Source of the DNA: Sulfurovum sp. UBA1140
GTDB lineage: Bacteria > Campylobacterota > Campylobacteria > Campylobacterales > Sulfurovaceae
Direction: 5' to 3'
DNA length: 17,418 bases
NCBI GenBank assembly: GCA_002311915.1
Contig: DCAF01000021.1
Location: 1 to 17,418 of the forward strand
Below, one piece after another: positions 14,270 through 17,418 of this stretch (positions are counted from its first letter, which is position 1; each line of letters begins with the position of its first letter). Position numbers and translations under genes: made by a program. Below the pieces are notes generated by a model. The model saw nothing but the letters and a program-made list of their open reading frames with translations. It was not told the DNA's origin and did not search any database.

Positions 14270-14962
14270 AAACTCTTCAATCAGTTCACAAATCTCATCT
14301 ATCGCTTGAGTAGCTGGAGCATAAATAACTTTTTTAAAATATTGATCATGGTGCTGATCGACATCTAAATTATTTAAAATAGAGTGGTCTACCAGTTGGG
14401 CAATGTATGCAGTATCTATAACATTTCCACTGGTTCCAATTACCACCACCATGTCAGCTTCATCATACAGAGTGCTTAAATAAGCATATGCAGGAGCTGA
14501 TTCACCAAACATCACCACATTATGACGAATCGCATCACTGTGACACTTGGGGCAAGTGACCCCCTCTTGAGACCTATAACCAATCTTAAAGACCGTTCTA
14601 CACGCTTCACAACGCAGATCAGTTAAAGTACCATGCAGATGAATCACCCCTTTGCATCCTGCTTGTTCAAGCATATCGTCTACATTTTGCGTCAACATCA
14701 CCACACTTTTTGGGTATGTATCTTTTAACTTTGCCAACTGCTTATGGGCATGATTAGGCTCTTTGGTCTCTAAATCTGCCCGTCGTGCATCATAAAAATC
14801 CAAGACCTTCTGACGGTCATCTATAAAACCTTGTACCGAACAGACCTCTTCTACCCTGTAGTTCTCCCAAAGTCCATTTGAATCTCTAAACGTTTTAATA
14901 CCTGACTCGGCAGAGAGTCCTGCTCCACTTAAAATATATACCCTTTTACTTTTACCATGCAT
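14261..14962 (-). CDS. cobB: NAD-dependent protein deacylase, class III sirtuin
   Basis: This enzyme removes acyl groups from protein lysines using NAD+. The 233 residues show GAGLSAESGIKTFRD (13-27), TQNVDD (91-96), HLHG with catalytic H110, zinc ligands C118, C121, C137 and C140 (CEAC and CPKC), FGESAP and GTSGNV. Y57 and R60 in FYDARRADL match the Tyr-X-X-Arg pair that recognises succinyl and malonyl groups in SIRT5 and E. coli CobB, so desuccinylase activity is expected. AAGGAG lies five bases before the ATG. It is the last gene of a leftward run after folP and an unknown protein, with nine bases from the latter. Confidence 0.93.
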   Translation of the reverse strand: MHGKSKRVYILSGAGLSAESGIKTFRDSNGLWENYRVEEVCSVQGFIDDRQKVLDFYDARRADLETKEPNHAHKQLAKLKDTYPKSVVMLTQNVDDMLEQAGCKGVIHLHGTLTDLRCEACRTVFKIGYRSQEGVTCPKCHSDAIRHNVVMFGESAPAYAYLSTLYDEADMVVVIGTSGNVIDTAYIAQLVDHSILNNLDVDQHHDQYFKKVIYAPATQAIDEICELIEEFLG

Positions 14963-14971
14963 TGTTTCTCC

Positions 14972-15553
14972 TTAGTGGTCAATCGACGAAATAATTCCAT
15001 CAATTTCATTTACTTTAACACTCCATTTGGTTAAAGGCTCAAGCAGAGCAACTGCTCCAATAGAGGGTGTGTTGGTCATACCCGAAAGCTGTTCTACACT
15101 CTGTGCAAAGAGCTTATCAGACAATCCATACAGCAGATGAAGCTCTTTGGTATCGGTCTGAATTAACAGAAGATTTACCTTACTGTTGTTAGCAAGTGTC
15201 AGTTGAAGAGCTTCAAGTCCATTATTAGTAAAAAGACTTATGCTATTTTTAGCATCAAAAAGTTTAACAACCACCTCTTTAGGATTGTCATTAAACTCAT
15301 ACAATCCATCCACTGTAGCCACTTCATAAATGAGCTTCTCATCACCACTTTTTAATGTGTGCTGAATCAACTTAACATTTGAAAAAGAGTGCTTATCTTT
15401 TTTTATTTCATTATAGGGAAAAACCACTCCATGCTGTTTGGTTTTTACAATCAGACTCTGTGATGTCAACTCGAAACTACTCTGTTTATAGAACAGTGTC
15501 AAAGCGAAGATAGCTACGGCTAGAACTACTAGTATTATGATATTTTTTAACAT
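14972..15553 (-). CDS. Membrane-anchored protein of unknown function
   Basis: I do not recognise this protein. The 193 residues begin with one hydrophobic helix (about 4-21, after a single Lys), followed by a soluble, beta-rich-looking domain presumably in the periplasm. There are no cysteines and no catalytic motif that I can name. The phrases QTDTKELHLLYGLSDKLF and TNTPSIGAVALLEPLTKWSVKV have no family I know. It sits between folP (23-base gap) and cobB (nine-base gap) on the same strand, so it is probably co-transcribed with both. It lacks a normal ribosome-binding site; a TATAAT box ends five bases before the ATG. Confidence 0.75.
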   Translation of the reverse strand: MLKNIIILVVLAVAIFALTLFYKQSSFELTSQSLIVKTKQHGVVFPYNEIKKDKHSFSNVKLIQHTLKSGDEKLIYEVATVDGLYEFNDNPKEVVVKLFDAKNSISLFTNNGLEALQLTLANNSKVNLLLIQTDTKELHLLYGLSDKLFAQSVEQLSGMTNTPSIGAVALLEPLTKWSVKVNEIDGIISSIDH

Positions 15554-15558
15554 TAAAA

Positions 15559-15564
15559 ATTATA
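15559..15564 (-). promoter_or_regulatory. -10 box abutting the start of the 14,972-15,553 gene
   Basis: The leftward strand reads AAGATATAATTTTTAATG. TATAAT (15564-15559) ends five bases before the ATG and no Shine-Dalgarno is seen, so a transcript from it would start at or next to the ATG, i.e. leaderless. It may also be a chance match in AT-rich DNA. Confidence 0.3.
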
Positions 15565-15576
15565 TCTTAATTTTTC

Positions 15577-16713
15577 TCAAATCGCTTCCCAAACTGCCAA
15601 AGCCTGAACATGTTCTTTCACATCATGACATCGAACAATCGAAGCCCCCTGCTCAACAGCTTTAAGATGAATCGCCAAAGTTCCTGCCAATCGCTCCTCG
15701 GTCGGGGTACTAATAATTGCGTTAATCATCGACTTTCGACTCGCACCAATCAAGAGTTGACAACCAAACTTCTTAAAATGTTGCATATTTCTAATCAGTG
15801 TTAAGTTATGCTCCAAAGTTTTTCCAAAACCAATCCCCACATCTAAAATAATATCCTCTCGATTCAAACCCAACGCTTCACATTTTTGAATCTTCTCTTC
15901 AAAAAAATCACTCACCTCAACCATAACATCATTATACACAGGATTTAACTGCATGGTTTGTGGTGTTCCTTGCATGTGCATAATAGAGAGTTTAACACGA
16001 TATTTAATCGCCAAGGCAATAAGTTCAGGGTTAGAAGCACCCGAAATATCATTAATCAGGTTAAACCCACACTCTAACCCATACTCTACTACTTTAGGAG
16101 TGGTCGAATCAATACTAAACGAAACCAATTCATAAAGCTTCTCTCTGTTAATCGCATCACAAATGGGTTGAATACGAGCCAACTCTTCGGCTTCACTCAC
16201 CGTAGTAGCATTGGGTCTGCTAGAGACAGCCCCTATATCAATAATGGTTGCCCCCTCGTCTATCATTGCTTTTATCTTTTTAATCGCATCTCCAGACTTA
16301 AACCGACTACCCGAGAAAAAACTGTCATCGTTGGCATTGATAACTCCCATAATTTCAGTAGGATAATTGTTAGTTTTAAGAAAATTCTGAAGCTCTTTGG
16401 CAACCATTTTTAGTCCAAAAGGTTGAGCCAACTCTTTTTTAGAAAGAATCTCCATATGTTTTCGAGTTCCAATTAACAAACAACTGTAAGTTGATTTTTC
16501 ACATGTAATTACACCGGAAGGAACGGCCAATTCTGCTCCAATACTTAAAGCATCTTGTTTCAAAATATTAACAGCAGGAGTTTTTAACTCTGTAATAAAA
16601 AAATAGAGAAGCTCCATTTTTTTAGCCATAATAGCAACCCCACCACCTTGAACATTTAAATTTTTTAAGAATTGTTTTTTATGTTTGATATTGCCCAGTT
16701 GATAGATATTCAT
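15577..16713 (-). CDS. folP: Dihydropteroate synthase
   Basis: This enzyme joins p-aminobenzoate to dihydropterin pyrophosphate in folate synthesis and is the sulfonamide target. Counting from the ATG at 16713 (378 residues), the TIM-barrel core has MGVINANDDSFF (122-133), IIDIGAVSSRPNA, SFSIDSTTPKV, NDISGA, HMQGTPQTMQ (246-255), LDVGIGFGKT, GASRKS (323-328) and CHDV (362-365). A ~120-residue N-terminal extension is absent from E. coli FolP but usual in Campylobacterota. AAAGG lies six bases before this ATG; a longer ATG at 16737 lies inside an inverted repeat and has no such site. GAVSSRP replaces the common GGESTRP, as in related genera. In Helicobacter folP follows holB; here a lipoprotein gene lies upstream. 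Confidence 0.93.
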   Translation of the reverse strand: MNIYQLGNIKHKKQFLKNLNVQGGGVAIMAKKMELLYFFITELKTPAVNILKQDALSIGAELAVPSGVITCEKSTYSCLLIGTRKHMEILSKKELAQPFGLKMVAKELQNFLKTNNYPTEIMGVINANDDSFFSGSRFKSGDAIKKIKAMIDEGATIIDIGAVSSRPNATTVSEAEELARIQPICDAINREKLYELVSFSIDSTTPKVVEYGLECGFNLINDISGASNPELIALAIKYRVKLSIMHMQGTPQTMQLNPVYNDVMVEVSDFFEEKIQKCEALGLNREDIILDVGIGFGKTLEHNLTLIRNMQHFKKFGCQLLIGASRKSMINAIISTPTEERLAGTLAIHLKAVEQGASIVRCHDVKEHVQALAVWEAI

Positions 16714-16728
16714 AGCAACCTTTCGTAG

Positions 16729-16748
16729 TATGGGCATAAATGCCCATA
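16729..16748. promoter_or_regulatory. 9-bp perfect inverted repeat in the folP leader
   Basis: TATGGGCAT (16729-16737) and ATGCCCATA (16740-16748) are perfect inverted arms around AA, about 15 bases upstream of the folP ATG and just before its ribosome-binding site. No T-run follows on the leftward strand, so it is a poor terminator for the upstream lipoprotein gene. An operator or a leader hairpin controlling translation is more likely. Confidence 0.45.
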
Positions 16749-16769
16749 AATTTCTCGCAGTTTTGTAAG

Positions 16770-17042
16770 TTAACGTTCAACAGACTCTATAATCTGTACA
16801 GAATTCTCTTCAGATATTGGAGTTTCTAGGACTTCTTGAACTTCAAGCTCTTGAACCTCATCCATAGTTTTAGATACTGGTAATAATCCTATCTCTTCAA
16901 CTTTTACTTTGAGAGAAGCCTTTGTGGTATTTATATCGGTCACTTTTTTTATACGCTCTACTGTAGGTTTATCAGATGTCCCAACACATCCCAAAAACAT
17001 AAAAATGCTCAATAGAAAAACCCAAAAAACAGTTTTTGTCAT
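16770..17042 (-). CDS. Small lipoprotein of unknown function
   Basis: From the ATG at 17042 this is 90 residues. A lipoprotein signal ends in the lipobox FLGC, with lipid cysteine C19. The mature part is short, charged and rich in Glu, Val, Lys and Thr (for example VQELEVQEVLETPISEEN), probably extended or helical, with no known domain. AGGAG lies seven bases before this ATG; a TTG two codons upstream is possible but worse placed. It has its own promoter (-10 at 17083-17088). It is 56 bases upstream of folP on the same strand. The function cannot be read from the sequence. Confidence 0.75.
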   Translation of the reverse strand: MTKTVFWVFLLSIFMFLGCVGTSDKPTVERIKKVTDINTTKASLKVKVEEIGLLPVSKTMDEVQELEVQEVLETPISEENSVQIIESVER

Positions 17043-17082
17043 AATCAATCTCCTAATTCAATTTTACCCTAATGACAAACTC

Positions 17083-17109
17083 ATTATAATCTTTACTTGC
17101 TTTTTTCAA
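17083..17109 (-). promoter_or_regulatory. Promoter of the small lipoprotein gene
   Basis: On the leftward strand TTGAAA (17109-17104) and TATAAT (17088-17083) are separated by 15 bases, a little short for sigma70. The -10 context GATTATAATGAG is strong. The predicted leader is about 35 nt with AGGAG near its end. This could also drive folP-cobB. Confidence 0.5.
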
Positions 17110-17121
17110 TGTTAAACTCTA

Positions 17122-17160
17122 CCCTATAATAAATATAAACCATGTATCTCTATTATAAGG
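17122..17160 (-). terminator. Weak stem-loop after the [2Fe-2S] gene
   Basis: CCCTATAATA (17122-17131) and TATTATAAGG (17151-17160) pair over ten positions, one of them G-U when transcribed leftward, around a 19-base loop. It lies 18 bases past the stop of the [2Fe-2S] gene. The stem is AT-rich and lacks a T-run, so its role as a terminator is doubtful. Both arms also contain -10-like sequences. Confidence 0.3.
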
Positions 17161-17177
17161 TAACAATTTTCATATAT

Positions 17178-17417
17178 TTAACACAAACCTTTTGCTTTAG
17201 CATACTCTAAAATCTCATCCAAATGAACCTCTCTATCTTCGTCTTCATCTTCCTCTTTAGATTGACACAATCCACACGCCGTTCCTGCATCGGTCTCTTG
17301 CATCAATGATTCCATATCATTATGTCCTGCTTTAATTGCCTCTAAAAGCATCCCCAAAGTCACATCAAAACAACTACAAACATTGTAATCTAAATCCAAC
17401 TGCTCTATCTCTTCTAT
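17178..17417 (-). CDS. BFD-like [2Fe-2S]-binding protein, 5' end outside window
   Basis: This small protein has the cysteine pattern of the bacterioferritin-associated ferredoxin (BFD-like) fold: VCSCFDVT and, about 32 residues later, GTACGLCQS, i.e. C-X-C plus C-X2-C ligating a [2Fe-2S] cluster. An acidic stretch (KEEDEDEDRE) and a helix ending KAKGLC follow. The reading frame stays open to the right edge (IEEIEQLDLDYNVCSC), so the true start is probably just outside; an internal TTG at 17399 has no convincing ribosome-binding site. BFD-like proteins act in iron release or as modules next to redox enzymes. The partner here cannot be seen. Confidence 0.8.
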   Translation of the reverse strand: MEEIEQLDLDYNVCSCFDVTLGMLLEAIKAGHNDMESLMQETDAGTACGLCQSKEEDEDEDREVHLDEILEYAKAKGLC

Positions 17418-17418
17418 G

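Noticed and set aside
16714..16737. Longer FolP start at 16737
   Set aside because: The codon lies within an inverted repeat without a ribosome-binding site, while the ATG at 16713 has AAAGG six bases upstream.
1..17418. CRISPR arrays, tRNA, rRNA, insertion sequences, prophage or defence genes
   Set aside because: No regularly spaced repeats, cloverleaf, transposase motifs or phage/defence domains were found on either strand.

Overview
The window looks like chromosomal DNA from a free-living member of the Campylobacterota (epsilonproteobacteria), close to the Sulfurovum/Sulfurimonas/Arcobacter group. The base composition is AT-rich. The gene sets match that lineage: lnt divergent from yajC-secD-secF, tolB-pal-cpoB-slyD in that order, and a long dihydropteroate synthase with an N-terminal extension of about 120 residues. 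Promoters are mostly a good TATAAT -10 box with a poor -35. The exact genus is inference. Most of the window is housekeeping DNA. I see no rRNA, tRNA, CRISPR array, intact transposon or prophage.

Region 1 (1-4,673) is membrane and envelope biogenesis. lnt points left and yajC-secD-secF points right, with only 11 bases between the divergent starts. A compact double-hairpin, REP-like element follows secF. Next comes a small conserved four-helix membrane protein whose stop overlaps the stop of the convergent mltB. A perfect 13-bp inverted repeat serves as terminator for both strands there.

Region 2 (4,659-9,838, all leftward) holds an MltB-type lytic transglycosylase, the ribosome-assembly helicase dbpA, and a translationally coupled trio: OmpR-type response regulator, histidine kinase, small c-type cytochrome. 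The regulator's promoter contains a large perfect inverted repeat. A tiny secreted two-cysteine protein lies upstream.

Region 3 (10,153-13,423, leftward) is tolB-pal-cpoB-slyD, the periplasmic half of the Tol-Pal outer-membrane constriction system. The inner-membrane half (tolQ/R/A) is absent from the adjacent upstream DNA. In its place is a 402-base gap with a strong rightward -10 box, a foldable segment of about 130 nt, and on the other strand a 55-codon open frame with no start codon. This is the least explained part of the window.

Region 4 (13,826-17,417) has a rightward NlpC/P60 peptidoglycan hydrolase that converges with, and overlaps, a leftward run of folP (folate synthesis), an unknown membrane-anchored protein and a class III sirtuin (cobB). 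Further upstream are a small lipoprotein and a BFD-like [2Fe-2S] protein that runs off the right edge.

The envelope theme recurs: Lnt, SecDF-YajC, MltB, Tol-Pal and NlpC, plus lipoproteins that Lnt would acylate. I found no clear new multi-gene system. The most useful leads are the 13.5-13.7 kb segment, the REP-like element at 4.2 kb and the inverted-repeat promoters.
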